This document shows, one piece after another, positions 1-11,246 of a DNA stretch of 41,202 nucleotides (the first letter of the stretch is position 1; the number at the start of each line of letters is the position of its first letter). The stretch is taken from the NCBI GenBank assembly GCA_002049455.2, contig KV919244.1:1-41202 (forward strand), given 5' to 3'. The notes beneath the pieces were generated by a model, which saw nothing but the letters and a program-made list of their open reading frames with translations, was not told the origin of the DNA and did not search any database. The translations under genes were made by a program, and so were the position numbers. Origin of the DNA: Porphyra umbilicalis (taxonomy: Eukaryota > Rhodophyta > Bangiophyceae > Bangiales > Bangiaceae).

Positions 1-1101
1 CATCTCCTGCGGCGTACTCGATTGCGTACAAGTTCTGTTCATGGTGGTCGGTCAAACCAAGTTCGGACCTGACGCGGTGGCTCAGAAGATTGCGACGAGC
101 TTCAACCGGTCGGATGTCTTCAACCACGGCCAGCTGCTCAACCTCATGCGGGCCTACTTGACGGCGGGCGCGTACGATGGAGAGACCCTGCAGACCTGGA
201 AGGAAGCGACGCAGCAGCTGTTTTGCCCTATCGCGCACATCATGTCGTACAGGTCGTTTGTGCTGTTAGCTGACGACGGTGCCGTCGACCTGGGGGAGCC
301 ACCTTCCCATGGAGCCGACGTGCCGTCATTCCCTGACCCTGGACGGCTGGTTGAGGATGCGATGCTGATGTGCGAGTGTGACGGGGCGGCGAGAAGGAGT
401 CTGCGCGATAGCGTCCTCCCTGCGCTGCGCCAACGGACCTACCGGGGGATTGGACAGGCGGCTGTACCCGATCGGAGCAACGCCGCGACGGGGGCCCGCC
501 TACTACCAAATTCATCATTAACTTGCCGCTCCGTACGTCTCTCCACTCGGCGGTCGACTGTGGACAAGTATTGGCGGGAGCAACAGGGGTGGATGGAGCC
601 GCCCACCATGGCAAAGATCAACAACGCGCTCTCTGCCGTGACGCCTTACACCGCGCACCCGGACCTCTCCAAGCTGCCGTATGGGGCCAAGGCCAAGGCA
701 CTGACGAACCAGTACGAGAAGTTTTTACCGCGCAGGTATGTTCCGGAGAAGTACTCGGTCGCGTCAGCGGGATACAGCGGGCGGGCAGGTGCCACGTCGA
801 CGCAGGAGGAGACGCGCGTACGCGGGGACGACGGGGTGGCGGAGACGACGGGGTCGAAGAATGCGGCGACGCTCGCCACCATTAACCCCCACGCGGCCGT
901 GCCCAAGAAGATGCGGTGGGCGGCCCGTTTGCACAAGGACAAGCTACTCTCATTGCTTCTTGCGCCCCCCCACAACGGCAAGCCGACGCCTGGGGCACAT
1001 TGGCATCAGCGATGCCGACGATCAGCGGCCATGTTTGGGACGCGGGCACCCTTTTGAGACACGCCAAGGCGCTGGCCAAGCTCCACGGTGACATTGAATA
1101 G
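1..1101 (+). pseudogene. C-terminal half of a DUF7869-like mobile-element protein, truncated at the window edge
   Basis: The reading frame is open from base 2, ahead of the first ATG at 41, so the protein begins outside the window. The segment VVGQTKFGPD followed by SDVFNHGQL resembles the GHTKFGPD and downstream 'DV...L' signature that I recall for eukaryotic DUF7869 proteins, which are often repeat-encoded. The frame first stops at 1057 in an implausible tail. Moving one frame at the run of seven C near 964-970 gives a more protein-like end (SAMPTISGHVWDAGTLLRHA) that stops at 1101. That suggests a homopolymer indel. No catalytic function is assigned. The partner N-terminal half may be the minus-strand pseudogene at 1244-3511. 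Family assignment is from memory of motif patterns and is moderately sure; the coding nature of the segment is fairly sure. Confidence 0.5.
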
Positions 1102-1243
1102 GGTTTATCCGTGAGCGGGTGGGTTGGCCTTGTTGGCATTTGTAGAGATGAGATGGAGGTAGGCATGCTTGTACGAAAAAAGGAACCAAGACAGAAACTT
1201 GTTTGCGGTGCCCAAAACAGAGTGCCACTGGTGCCTACAACAA

Positions 1244-3511
1244 CTACTCACGGTCGTCCTCAGCAGAGGGACCGTATCCCTCTCTATAAACGGGCGGGTC
1301 GGCGTCGCCAATGTGCACGCCCCCACACAGCATGTCGGCAAGTGTCGATAGCGTGTCGTCTGACGAATTGGACCCTCCCACACACTCGCTGCGAGAGTAC
1401 ACGAGGTTGCGCGAAAAACGGGAGGCCCCGGTAGTCTCCCCGCACGACTCGACGAAAAAGATGTGGACGTAATGCGTCTCACCCGACATGAAGTAGGTGG
1501 GTCCTGGTTGCGGCGACAGGTTCCAAGAGGGCAGCGTCTTGTCCTGCTGGTAGTCCGAGGAGACATCAAACCACCCGCTGGAAGGATCCCGCACAAACTG
1601 CTCCTGTGTCGTCGAGTCGACGGTGTCGATCTCCTCCCCACCCGGCTGGATGCTCATGTACTCGATGAAAGCCGCGGCTTGCTTCTGGTAGCGCTCATCA
1701 GCCCCATCGACGCACTTGCGGTGGTGGTCCCTGGCAATCGCCGCCTCCTCTTTGTGGTCGGCCAGCGCGTCCCGCAAGTCCTGCTCCGTCTTCTCGGCCT
1801 CTGCGATTGCTGCGCGCCGCGTCAGCGAGGACTGGTCTCTCTGCTGCTTGTGCCGCTTCACCACTTGCACGGTGTGCCGTATGTCGGCTAGAAGCATCTC
1901 TCACAGTGGGCAGGCGTCAGACTTGTGAGGGTAGATGGTCGTGTGTTGCGACGACGGCTCGTCCACGCCGTTGGTCTGGCACCGAGGCCCAGACAGCTCC
2001 TTCAGCCACCGAGGGGGTACGTCCGGGTGGACCGGCGGCAGCTTGGCGGCCTGCAAGGCCAAGTTGAAGGATGTGGAGAAGTCTAGGCTGTGGTCCGCGA
2101 CGCCCGACTTGGAGCGCCCGGGCCGCATCGCCTTCCACTTGGCATCGAGGTAAAAAACAGCCCCGTGGAATCTCCCCGTCGCGTCTGGAGTGCGGCCCGT
2201 CGGGCCACGGTGCTTGTTAACGAACTGCTCGAACAACTTTCGGCCAGCGAAGTTGGTGCGGTTGAAGGGTTTGTTCTTCAGGCCGTGCTCGCCTGCCTTG
2301 ACGGACAGCTCAAAGCGTGCGCCCCACGAGCAGCTCTGGTATTACTGCGTCACCGACAAATGGCACGTAGCAGGCCTGATGATCCGGTCGATAAGCGCGT
2401 CGGCGTGGGGGCTTGCTGCAATGTAGGACTTGGTGTGGACGATTGTAGGGGCCTTGGCAGCTGCCACGGCCTGCCTGTGCTTGGTTTCCAGCCAGGTGTT
2501 GGACACGCCGAGGTGTTCGCGCGCGCAGTACCCGTGCACGAGCCAGTTGCCGCGGCCATCAAGCAGCCGCTCCAGCACCACCTGCCCAAGGCGCGCGTAG
2601 TTGAAGGTGGTCTGTGACGGAGTCGAGTCGACCCGCGACAAGACGTGCTCACGCTCCCTGGCCGTACGCTTGGCGGCTGCAAACTGGGCGTTTAGCCCCA
2701 TGAGGTAGGCCCTACAGTTGCATGTCAGGTCCGCTGTTTGCGTCATCCGGCTGCTTCCGGCCGAGGTGGCCGACGGAGACGACCCGCGGGACTGCCCATT
2801 GGTCCGCCTCTCCGGGAGGCGAACTCATGCCCCACCAGCAGCGGTAGAGGCCGCGTCAGCGGCTTGCCGCGCGCGTGACCGGTTTAGGCGACGGCGCTTC
2901 ATGGCCCGCCGCGGCGCGCCTGAGCCGCTGCCATCACTCCTTTCGCTAGCCGTCTCGGCGCCCTCGTCGAGCTTGTCGCGGATGTAGTCCGTGTCGTCCC
3001 CGTCTGCTAACAGGTCGCCTGTGCTGCCATTTCCTCCGAGACCAGCATGGCGGGGCGCATCAGCGCGTGCGGGCAAAACACGCGACTGGGCGGATCTAGC
3101 GCCCACTTGGTCTGAGGGTGTGCCGATTGTAGGTCTGCGCTGGCCGCCTGCAGGGCCGCCGTTGCCGGAGATGTGTCCGTCTTGGAGTGAGACACCAGCA
3201 TACGGGGGTGAGCGGGGAAGGGGTCGGGGGGCGTCCACAGGTCGTGGCTGCTGTAGTAGCTGCTGGAAGCGTCGCTGCTGCACCGGCAGGAAGCCGAGCT
3301 CGATCAAGTCCCCCGCCGTCACGAAGGCCAGGTCGGACACCATCTGGACGCCGAGCTTGTCGACGAAGCCGTCAGTGAACGAAGTGAAGCGGTTGGCCTC
3401 TATCCACTCCAACAGCGCGGGCGCCGTGCATGAAGCGGGAGACGACGGGCCCATTGGAGATCCGTCGGAGGTCGCCAGGGGGGGGGTGGAGCATGCGTCG
3501 GAGAGCTCCAT
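1244..3511 (-). pseudogene. SAM-domain plus DUF7869-like N-terminal half, broken by three in-frame stops
   Basis: Read from 3511 down to 1244 this is one frame of 756 codons. It is interrupted only by TGA at 2827-2825, TAA at 2344-2342 and TGA at 1903-1901, with no frameshift. Residues about 33-85 (LLEWIEANRFTSFTDGFVDK to RRFQQLL) have the spacing and hydrophobic pattern of a sterile alpha motif. A Lys/Arg-rich nuclear-localisation-like stretch (MKRRRLNRSRARQ) follows. The middle part (NWLVHGYCAREHLGVS) and the end (SDYQQDKTLP then PQPGPTYFM) match the arrangement I know for DUF7869 proteins, where a 'DY.Q...P...QPGP.YF' block opens the domain. The rest of that domain is missing at 1244. A related C-terminal half lies on the opposite strand at 1-1101. 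Probably a dead transposon-type gene; stop-codon readthrough is the alternative. Confidence 0.55.
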
Positions 3512-4077
3512 GCGGGTGGTAATGGTGAAACCAGTGGATTCCAGTGTGTGTGGGGGGAGCGAACACGTGATCTCCAGCGAAAGGGAGGCGATAGGAATGG
3601 GGATGGCTCGGTGTCAGTCAGGCGGCGCTCGCCGACCTCAACACTCTTAAGCTGCTCTGATAACAATGCATCTCTCGCCGTTCCTCCGGCCCACATCGCA
3701 CTCCCCATGCCGCGAATCATCCTGTGCACGGCGAGCTGTCCCTGAAGCAAGCGCCTTCTCGACATGAACGCACCCACGCGGAATGGACAGCCACCTGGCA
3801 GTACCAGAGCAAAACGGTCGACCGCGGGGGCTCACGCTTGCAGTGGTACCGTGACCCAAAGCCGTGCTCCAGGCACTCGTACAGGGGGACCATGTAAGCA
3901 AAACGGTCGTGCCAGACAGCTCCCACTCCTGTCAGGACCAAAAAACGGTAGCAGAGCAGGGGATATGCGTCTCCGGGCTGCGAAACGGCCGCGCAGGATG
4001 ACGTCTGGGGCACCGTGCCATCGACAAGCGGCGCAGCTGGAAGGTGCAAGCGGTGCAGGGAGCATAGTTGTCAACAA
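3512..4077. other. no gene recognised
   Basis: The region upstream of the SAM-domain pseudogene holds only short overlapping frames without recognisable domains. It may contain the former promoter of that gene, but I see no clear motif. Confidence 0.4.
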
Positions 4078-4623
4078 TCACAGGCAACAACGAACAGCAC
4101 ACCTTCCTGATGCATCCGTGTCCACCCAGGCCGACGTGGATCCCGCCGTGGGATCTGGGGGACTTTCGGGCCCTAAATGTTCAGAGCTTCGTATCTCCGA
4201 TCGCGTGATCTCTATTACAATGAGGTTTCTATCGTCATCAGCCACATTTGATCCTTTTAGGATCATTTGATCGTCTTTTTCGGCACTCGTTTTCGAGTGC
4301 TTCCCAGCGTCTGGCGTCTTTTCTGACAACAGAAACGAACTCAGCGTGGTCTGTTTACGCATGGGAGAACTTCGGTGCATCCCAAAAGGAGAGAAACTCG
4401 ACCTGTAGCTCTTTATTTGGCGCGCGGCAAGCGCATTCCCGCCACGCCCCCGTTCCGCACTGCACATCGCGAAAACATCTAGCGACCTTGTAAGCGCTCC
4501 GCCAACTGGCAGATGATTGTGGAACGAAAATGTTGGGTTCACAAGAGGCATTGGGAGAACTCTGGTGAGCGAAGCGCTGGGTGCCAAATTAAACCTGGTG
4601 TCGGGATCTGCTTTTTGCTGCAT
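4078..4623 (-). CDS. hypothetical 181-residue ORF with a PIP-box-like motif
   Basis: This ORF has no recognised domain. Its central part contains RKQTTLSSFLLSEK. That resembles a PCNA-interacting peptide (Q-x-x-L-x-x-F-F), except that the second aromatic is Leu. Motifs of this kind are common close to the N-termini of eukaryotic DNA transposases. The ORF then continues with an acidic/polar stretch and ends abruptly in a Cys-rich tail. If a transposase once followed, only its N-terminal linker remains. There is no good start context, and codon composition is less GC-biased than in the conserved genes to the right. It could equally be a chance ORF. Confidence 0.22.
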   Translation of the reverse strand: MQQKADPDTRFNLAPSASLTRVLPMPLVNPTFSFHNHLPVGGALTRSLDVFAMCSAERGRGGNALAARQIKSYRSSFSPFGMHRSSPMRKQTTLSSFLLSEKTPDAGKHSKTSAEKDDQMILKGSNVADDDRNLIVIEITRSEIRSSEHLGPESPPDPTAGSTSAWVDTDASGRCAVRCCL

Positions 4624-6385
4624 GGTTCACGGCAAGAAAAGAAGTCTTGATCCACCATATTCCGTTCACTCCCTCACAACAGGAAGAGTAGAAAGTCGCT
4701 ACAAGACCTCCTAGACCATAATTTGTCTCTCCCGGAGCCACCTGGAGGAGCCTCTGATGCGTCGACAGGGGGGGGAGGGGCAGGGGGGGTGGTTGAGGGG
4801 GAGGCGCTGGGGGGGCGCGGGGGGAGGCGGTCGCCGACGCGCCACAGTACGGCGTGCTGTCCGCCACGGGCGCCGCCGCCGCCGCGGCCGGTTGCGCGTC
4901 GCCGCCCGAGCACGTCGTCTTCCCCCCCCCCCCCCCCCCCGCAGCGACAATCACCTCGGCCTCTCTCGCCGGCAGGCCATGGCCGCCGGGGTCGGCCCTG
5001 CACACACCCAGTTAATACCTTTTCTTCCTGGGCTTCTGGCTCCGAGGCCGTGAGGTGGGGTGAGGCGGTGGGCTTCCAGGACAGAAAAAAAACATGAAAA
5101 CGTAGAAGAAGAACGGGCGCATCTGTTGGGCTCGGGGGTCCCTCCGTCGTTTTCCTGGAAGGTCTCCGTTCATGCCCCTCTGTACGACAAAGAAATAGAA
5201 GAATAACCGTTTCCTGGCACTCTCGACCAATCGATAGCCTGCCTCACGATCCATAAGACCGCCCTGAACTGGGGGTGTGCAGGGCCGCCCCCTTTGCATG
5301 CAAATAGCGCCGCTCGAGCGGCGCCTCAAGCAAAGCGTCGGCGTGTTCCCACAGCCAGGTAAATTATGCGCTGTCTCGAGACAATCTGAAAGGCACCCCT
5401 CAGCCGGGGCTTCCTGCCCGAGTGGAACCTCATGCCCCCCAGCTGGGCCTGCAGGCAAGGTGAGCGGGAGGTCGGCACAGCACGTTGCTGACAGCCGCCG
5501 CCTCCGGGTGCGCCCCCGCAGCGTACCCACTCGGCCACGGCTGGGCCGCTATCTGCCTTTTAAAAGTCCGCGACTCACCCTTCTTTCCCCTGCAACGGGC
5601 CGGCGGGGGTGAGGGAGCAGGGGGAGGGGGAGCGGGAGGAGGCGAGCCAGGGGAAGGGGGAGCGGGCGTGGGGGGAGCGCGGGGATGAGGCCGTGGCGGT
5701 GGCGGTGTGTATCTGTGAGTGATATGTCTGTAGGTGTGGACGTCAGTCGAACTGACAGTGTGTATGATGTTGTCCGTGTGCAGCGCGTCTGACGCGCGCT
5801 TCTCTCTCCTCTGCGCGGCGTTCCCTTCTCTTCTGCTTATTTGTGCATGATTTGTTTGTGGCGTGTGCAATGGTCGCGGCGACGGTGGCGGCGGCCGGGA
5901 TGTGTGTGGCGGTTGTGGCGGCGGTGGCCGCCGTGGTGGCCCGGCTGCGCGTTGAGGCACGGGGAGGGGGGGCTGGCAGCGGGGACGGGCGGGCCGCGTG
6001 GGCGGGGTGCACGGAGCCTTGAGCGGGAGAAGTAAACGGAACGCTAGTATGCGTCGTTCTCTTTCCATGAAGCCACCGACGTGCAGGCCATCATTGCAGC
6101 GACTGCCAGAACATTGCTGAAGGGGAGAGGTTGCAGAGCGATCCTTATTGGATCGCTCGCAAGATGTCGCAGGAAGTGTCCACCTATCCTTATCAACCTG
6201 TATTAAAAATATCACAAAGCAGATCGCTGCACGAACGTCGAGAAGTTGAGTGCACGTTATCTGTCACCAGCACCAAATAGAATGTCATGACCAGAAGTGC
6301 AGAGAAACCCGGAAGCGATCCGTTCAAGCTCGTTTTCCTCAATTTCGCGATGTGCAGTGCGTACGGCGTCCACCGAAACACCGCT
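4624..6385. other. non-coding stretch with C- and G-rich low-complexity tracts
   Basis: No gene is recognised. There is a run of about 19 C near 4922-4940. Around 5590-5690 there is a purine-rich, G-run-dense minisatellite-like tract (repeats of GGGGGAGCGGG type) that could form G-quadruplexes. The 261-residue minus-strand frame across 5430-6215 is Pro/Arg low complexity produced by this tract. Confidence 0.4.
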
Positions 6386-7729
6386 CTCAGGGTCATTCCA
6401 AGCAACTCAATCCTTCGTAACATCGAGTTTGCGACGTCACATGTGACGGCTCTGTCCAATCAAACGCGTGCATCCCTCGTCACAAACTCGGCGATGTTAC
6501 GCTGTGGCTCGGGGAGAAATCGGGTCGAGCCACCACATCGTTACCTCGTGACACAGTGTGACGGACTTGCACACTTGCTACTTAACGCAGTGAGCGGCGG
6601 CGACAATCTTGCTTCCCGAGAGAATATCACCACAACCAGTGCAACATTGTCGCCGCCTCGCGGCACCTCGGCCTCGGGGCCGACGCGGCGCGCTACCCCG
6701 CTTTTTACGGGTTGACATGCAGCCCCCCATCGTGCTACCTGAGAAGCTTTCTCTGCGTGGCTGTTCGCGCCCTTTTTCTCGTTCGTCGCTCGGCGATGGC
6801 GCTCCTCTTTGCTGCGCAACTGCCGGGCATCCGAGCAGCCGAGACATGTCTTCTCCTGCCCGCGCCGGCGCTACCTGAAGACGGAAGTGCCGCGCGCAGG
6901 CGCGACGATTGTTCCCACCTCCCTGTCTGTGGCTCAGGTTGCTGCTGGGAGGGGGTATGTTGGCGTGCCGGCGCGCAGGTGGGGGGGGGGGGGGGGGGTT
7001 GGCGTGTGGCGCTCTGAAGCAGTCGGGGGGGGGAAGATCGGCAGTCAGAGCGGTAGGAAAGGGTGCGTGGTGGGCCGATTTGTCCTGCTGCAGCCCTTCT
7101 TAAACGGTGGCGCCCAGCGGATGCTGGCCGAGAGCAGCGACACTGCCCACTGCCACTCACCTCTAGAGCGGCAGCCCCCTACACCACACCTCTTTAGTGC
7201 CCTGCCATTTACGAACCTCCTCTACGGTACAACGGCACCCTCCCACATGGCCTCATGTCGTTCATTCGCATCGCTCGGGCAGAGCAGTCGCCGTAGCTGA
7301 CGCGCACAGGGCAGAAGGACGCCGGGTGAGTCGCTGAGGGGGAGCGATATGAGCCGAGCACCGCGTTGGTGCAGGTGTAGACGGCGGCCGCGGAATGGCT
7401 GACAGCCAGCTGATCGTGCGCATCGTGCCAACACGACATGGCTGGATGGGTGCGTGCAGCAGGGGCGGATAAAAGCGTGAGTGGGTGCGCGAGGAGGCTT
7501 CGGGGACGAGTGTAGGTGGGTTCCAAGAGCGATGGTCGAGGCGCTCTTCGCCAAACGCGCGCCCGTTGCGTACTTCGTGCATAAAATTCAATGACGGATG
7601 AGACAATTGTAGATGGTCGATCTATTTTCAATGATCCGGGGATGTGCGTCTCGATCGGCCAGTCCACGAAACAGCACCCTTGTGTGACGTCACAAAATCT
7701 AGCGCAGAGTTGCTTGGAATGACCCTCAG
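6386..7729. repeat. 1.34-kb interval bounded by a perfect 23-bp inverted repeat
   Basis: The 23 bases at 6386-6408 (beginning CTCAGGGTCATTCC) recur exactly inverted at 7707-7729. On the inner side each arm is followed, at slightly different distances, by a TTTG-GACGTCACA block (6428-6441; TGTGACGTCACA at 7683-7694), so the similarity extends imperfectly inward. No target-site duplication is obvious and no transposase is encoded between the arms. It is most likely a decayed non-autonomous element or two inverted remnants of one family. A stretch of G at about 6979-6999 lies inside. Confidence 0.5.
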
Positions 7730-9062
7730 GCCCGGTCCGGGACACAGGAACAGGTTTGTGACGGGTGTTTGTTACGCAGGTACCACGCACTACACTGTTT
7801 GGGGCATTCTGGGACACCGGCTGGGAGGTAGGTTTGTGATGGCCAGGAATTAAATGTGCCATTCATAATTGCGTTCGCACCATTGACTGCTGACCGTGCC
7901 TTGGTTCGTCGGCTTGAGAGGTGATTGATCAGCTCGCACCGCATGGTCCCACGCTGTGTCGACACGCTCTGCAGTGGGGGGTGGACCAAGCCGTACGACT
8001 GACCATTACGCCTGCTCGCCCTAGGGTTCACTGGTGTGTGCCGGTGCTGTGGCCGGACGCAACTACGAGGTGGGCTACTGCCGACCGGGGCGGGTGTGGG
8101 CCCCGAGAGCAGGCACGGTTGGTTCACCTCCGAGGTGCCTCGCGAGCACTGCGAGAGAGTATGGAGTCGTCGGGAGAGTCCGCGGATAATGCAATTACGC
8201 TAAATATGCATCTCGCTGCTGCTTTGGTTGGGTCCGAGCGTGTGGAGGCACAATGCGCTTGAACACTTGAACGCTTGAACAGACGCAGAGTGTGGATCCA
8301 AGCAGACAAACAGTCAAACGAGAAGCGATGGAGGCAGCTCGAGGTGTCTGATCATGTGAATAACTGTCGTGACCAGTCGATCCGTGCTCCGGCGCCTGCA
8401 TCCTCTGCTGTCGGTCCCACTGGGCCCGCCCCCCCCCGCCGCCGGTCCCCTCACAGAGTGCAAACGAAACAAACGTGCGGATGGTGGCGGGACACACTCG
8501 TCATGGATGCGATTGATACAAAACCGGCCAATGCAGCAGGCCGCGTGCAGCCTCTGTGCGTGCCTTGCGCGGGTGCACCGCTACAGACCGCTCCTTTGAA
8601 TGCCGCGGCGGCGCGCCGGCGGCCAGCCGCGACCTGTATGCAGTTTACCTGTGCTCATAATCAATTGCGACCAAGAGCTCCGGCTTCATTTCTTTACGCG
8701 CCTCACGAAATCCTCCAGGCAGCCAGGCAGGCCTGCCTCGTCACACGGCTTTGGTCGAGTGGCGCAGTCCAGGCATGCTCTGGATCGACCTGGCGAACCC
8801 AGACGCGTGACTGATTTCAACCAACCAGCGTTCGACAATGTTCATCACAAACGCTATCACAAACGCCTGTCTGTGTCCCGGAACGGGCCTCAGCTCACAC
8901 ATCGGATGCCTGCTGCCCGCCCAGCGGCCCCCCCTCGCCCCCATCAACGCACCTTGAGCCGTCGGCCGCAGACGGCCGTGCGGTCGCGTGGTCACTGACC
9001 GAGACCGCCCCCTCCCCCCCTTTCGACTTTCCCTCCCTCTCGCTGCACCCTTTGCTGCCACC
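7730..9062. other. no gene recognised
   Basis: Only short overlapping frames of unbiased composition are present. A small direct repeat (CTTGAAC three times) occurs at about 8260-8280. The end of the stretch, about 9001-9062, is pyrimidine-rich and looks like a leader for the ATG at 9063. Confidence 0.35.
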
Positions 9063-9179
9063 ATGGTGCGTCGCAAGCGCACGGTTGCCGCTGCCCCGCA
9101 TGTGTCTGGCGATGCCCCCCCCCTGCGCCACCCCCCCCCACCGGCCGCGTCAGCCCTAGCTACACTACTCGCTTTATAG
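9063..9179 (+). CDS. possible short or truncated ORF with a strong start context
   Basis: The ATG lies in the context GCTGCCACCATGG, after about 60 bases rich in C and T. The gene at 13417 has the same arrangement. The predicted peptide is only 38 residues (starting MVRRKRTVAAAP), basic at first and then Pro-rich. It crosses two C runs where a homopolymer indel would change its frame. No family is recognised. It could be the intact 5' end of a gene whose remainder is lost or out of frame, or chance. Confidence 0.2.
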   Translation: MVRRKRTVAAAPHVSGDAPPLRHPPPPAASALATLLAL

Positions 9180-10579
9180 GGGCCAGTGCGCCGTCCGCCC
9201 TGCGCCAGTAGGGCGCCCCCACCAGTCCCCCCCCGCCCTGTCGCCGCGCGTGTGCGCACGAGGAAAATTGGTCCCTCCGTCGCCGCCTCACCGCCTCGTC
9301 GGGGGCGGCGCATGCGGCGGCGGCGCGTGTCGGCGCCCTGTCGGCCGCCGGCGGGGCGCCCCGGCAGCACCAGTCGACGCAGCGCGTTCCTGAGCACGGG
9401 CAAGAGTGAGCGGCGGGAGGGTCTAACTTCGGCCCAGCCGCCAGTTGTCGTACCGGACGTAGGGGAATCCCTCTTTCAAAGAAACATAACAGAGTCCCTG
9501 CCTTCTTCATGCTGTACCGGGGCCGTCGTGGCCCAGCGCACTGGTATCGACGAGAAATGCATCGCTGTGATTCTGTAGGGACCAGATCGCCCGTTTTCCT
9601 ACTCAGATGGCCTGGAATCGACGATTCTGGAAGAGGATCAAATGATCCTCACGAGAGGGATAGTTTGATCCTCTTTCGAGGTAGAATAGACACTAAAGGT
9701 ATATCTCATGCACTAAAACCTGTCCCAAAAACGATGTGGGAGCATCGGAACTGGTCCTTCAGGAGCCAGAGTCCCTCAGATGACAGATATGGGAGTTCCG
9801 GTGGTACTCCGAAAAAAATGGGCTATAAGTGCGAGAAGCGCCTGAATGCGCGTGGATTTCGCGACACTGGTGAAGCGCTGAGCCCGGTTTCCAGCTCAGC
9901 AATAGCCGTTCCAACAATGATCCAGCTGATAAATACAGTCCACTCAAACAGATAGGGCGGATCAAGCCGGCTGGCTTGCATGCGACGATAACAAGAACAT
10001 GCAATCAAACAGTAGCCCCCGATTCGTAATCTGTGCGACCAGCGAGTGACATGAAACGGTACGGCCGAGTCCAAGGGCCGGCGCTTCACTTTCGGTCCCG
10101 ACCGCCAGCGCGTCCGCAATGCTCAGTTTCGACTTCTGACAGGCTGTAAGGCTCGTCATGTACATGTTTACAACTTTCCCTGGTCGAGCACGCCTTACAT
10201 GCCCATCATGGAAGCATGGCGTCAACGAGGGTGCGAAAAGTACCGCAAAACCGGCACCCTACTTTTTCTGCACGCACGGCAAAGCTCCAAAATACAGTCC
10301 AAACATCGGAACGGAGCGCATAGGCGGAAAGCTTGCGAGTTGGTGGTTCTTTCTATAGCGGAAAAGGTGGCATTGGGTGCGATGGTGTCCGTCTCTCGTG
10401 GGCCTAAACATGCATCGCCGCCAGAGGTTTTAATGCGTGAGATCCACCTTTAGTAACGACGCCGCGGGCGTTCTGAGCAACCCTACTGGGCACCAGGCAA
10501 TCATGGACTTGAAATGGTGGAATTATCCATGCTCTATACGCGCCCTATCCGTGCGTCGGCGTCGAGGGGCGCGGGGCGT
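9180..10579. other. no gene recognised
   Basis: GC-rich at first, then moderate GC. A short imperfect palindrome based on GGATCAAATGATCC occurs near 9634-9652. Frames are short and show no domain. Confidence 0.35.
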
Positions 10580-10623
10580 TAACAGCGCCCTAACAGCGCC
10601 CTAACAGCGCCTTAACAACGCCC
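10580..10623. repeat. four tandem copies of an 11-bp unit
   Basis: The unit TAACAGCGCCC is repeated four times without gaps at 10580-10590, 10591-10601, 10602-10612 and 10613-10623, with one change in each of the last two copies. More GCGCC blocks follow to about 10650. Confidence 0.8.
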
Positions 10624-10666
10624 CTCAATAGCGCCCCGGGCGCTCCTCCTAACTCTATATGAGACA

Positions 10667-10706
10667 CGCACAAACTCACAGACCACCGCACAAACTCACA
10701 GACCAC
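10667..10706. repeat. two perfect tandem copies of a 20-bp unit
   Basis: CGCACAAACTCACAGACCAC is repeated twice in direct orientation (10667-10686 and 10687-10706). Confidence 0.85.
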
Positions 10707-11246
10707 CGGCCAGTGGGTGCACGTCGCCGCGTACTCTGTACGCACCTCAGTGATGCCACGACACTGGGGCGGATGCCTCGCTACCCGGCGAAGAGGCGCG
10801 CTTCGCGGGTGTTCGCTCGATGGGGGCGGAAAGCAGGCCAGTCGCATTTCCAGGCCGATGGCCATCACAATTGACAGCAGTTGCCAGTCAGCCCGTGTCG
10901 CCGGACACGACAGTGGAGGAGATGTGCGGGAGGGGGCGGCGGGCCGGACAGGCGGCAGCAGGTGATCCGTCGCTCTACGGGAGGCGGATGCGCACCACGA
11001 CGCCCCAAGTGAATCGGCGACGAGTCGTGCGCATGGGCGTTTCTCCTGTGCAGCGTACAACCCACCTAGCTGGGCGCCGTAGACGCTGCGCGCGCACGAC
11101 ATGCTTCCGATCTGTCTCTGGCTGAGGCTTGCACACGTGTTTTCGTCAACGCCGCACTGGCGCGCGCACGGCTACTGTCTGATTCGAGCCATGGGCCTGG
11201 GAAGACCTGGTCACTCCCCGCATTAAACTGGGGAACACAAGAACTA
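10707..11246. other. no gene recognised
   Basis: Short overlapping frames only, between the tandem repeats and the MITE pair. No motif stands out. Confidence 0.35.

Noticed and set aside
1244..3511. Alternative genetic code (stops reassigned) for the SAM-domain frame
   Set aside because: Both TGA and TAA interrupt it, while neighbouring genes end normally at TAA, TAG and TGA.
5430..6215. 261-codon Pro-rich minus-strand frame
   Set aside because: Produced by the purine-rich minisatellite-like tract; no start context and no domain.
4247..9652. GATC-rich palindromes near 4247-4272 and 9634-9652 as ends of a 5.4-kb element
   Set aside because: The shared core (GGATCATTTGATC) is itself nearly palindromic and short, similarity does not extend, and no target duplication is seen.
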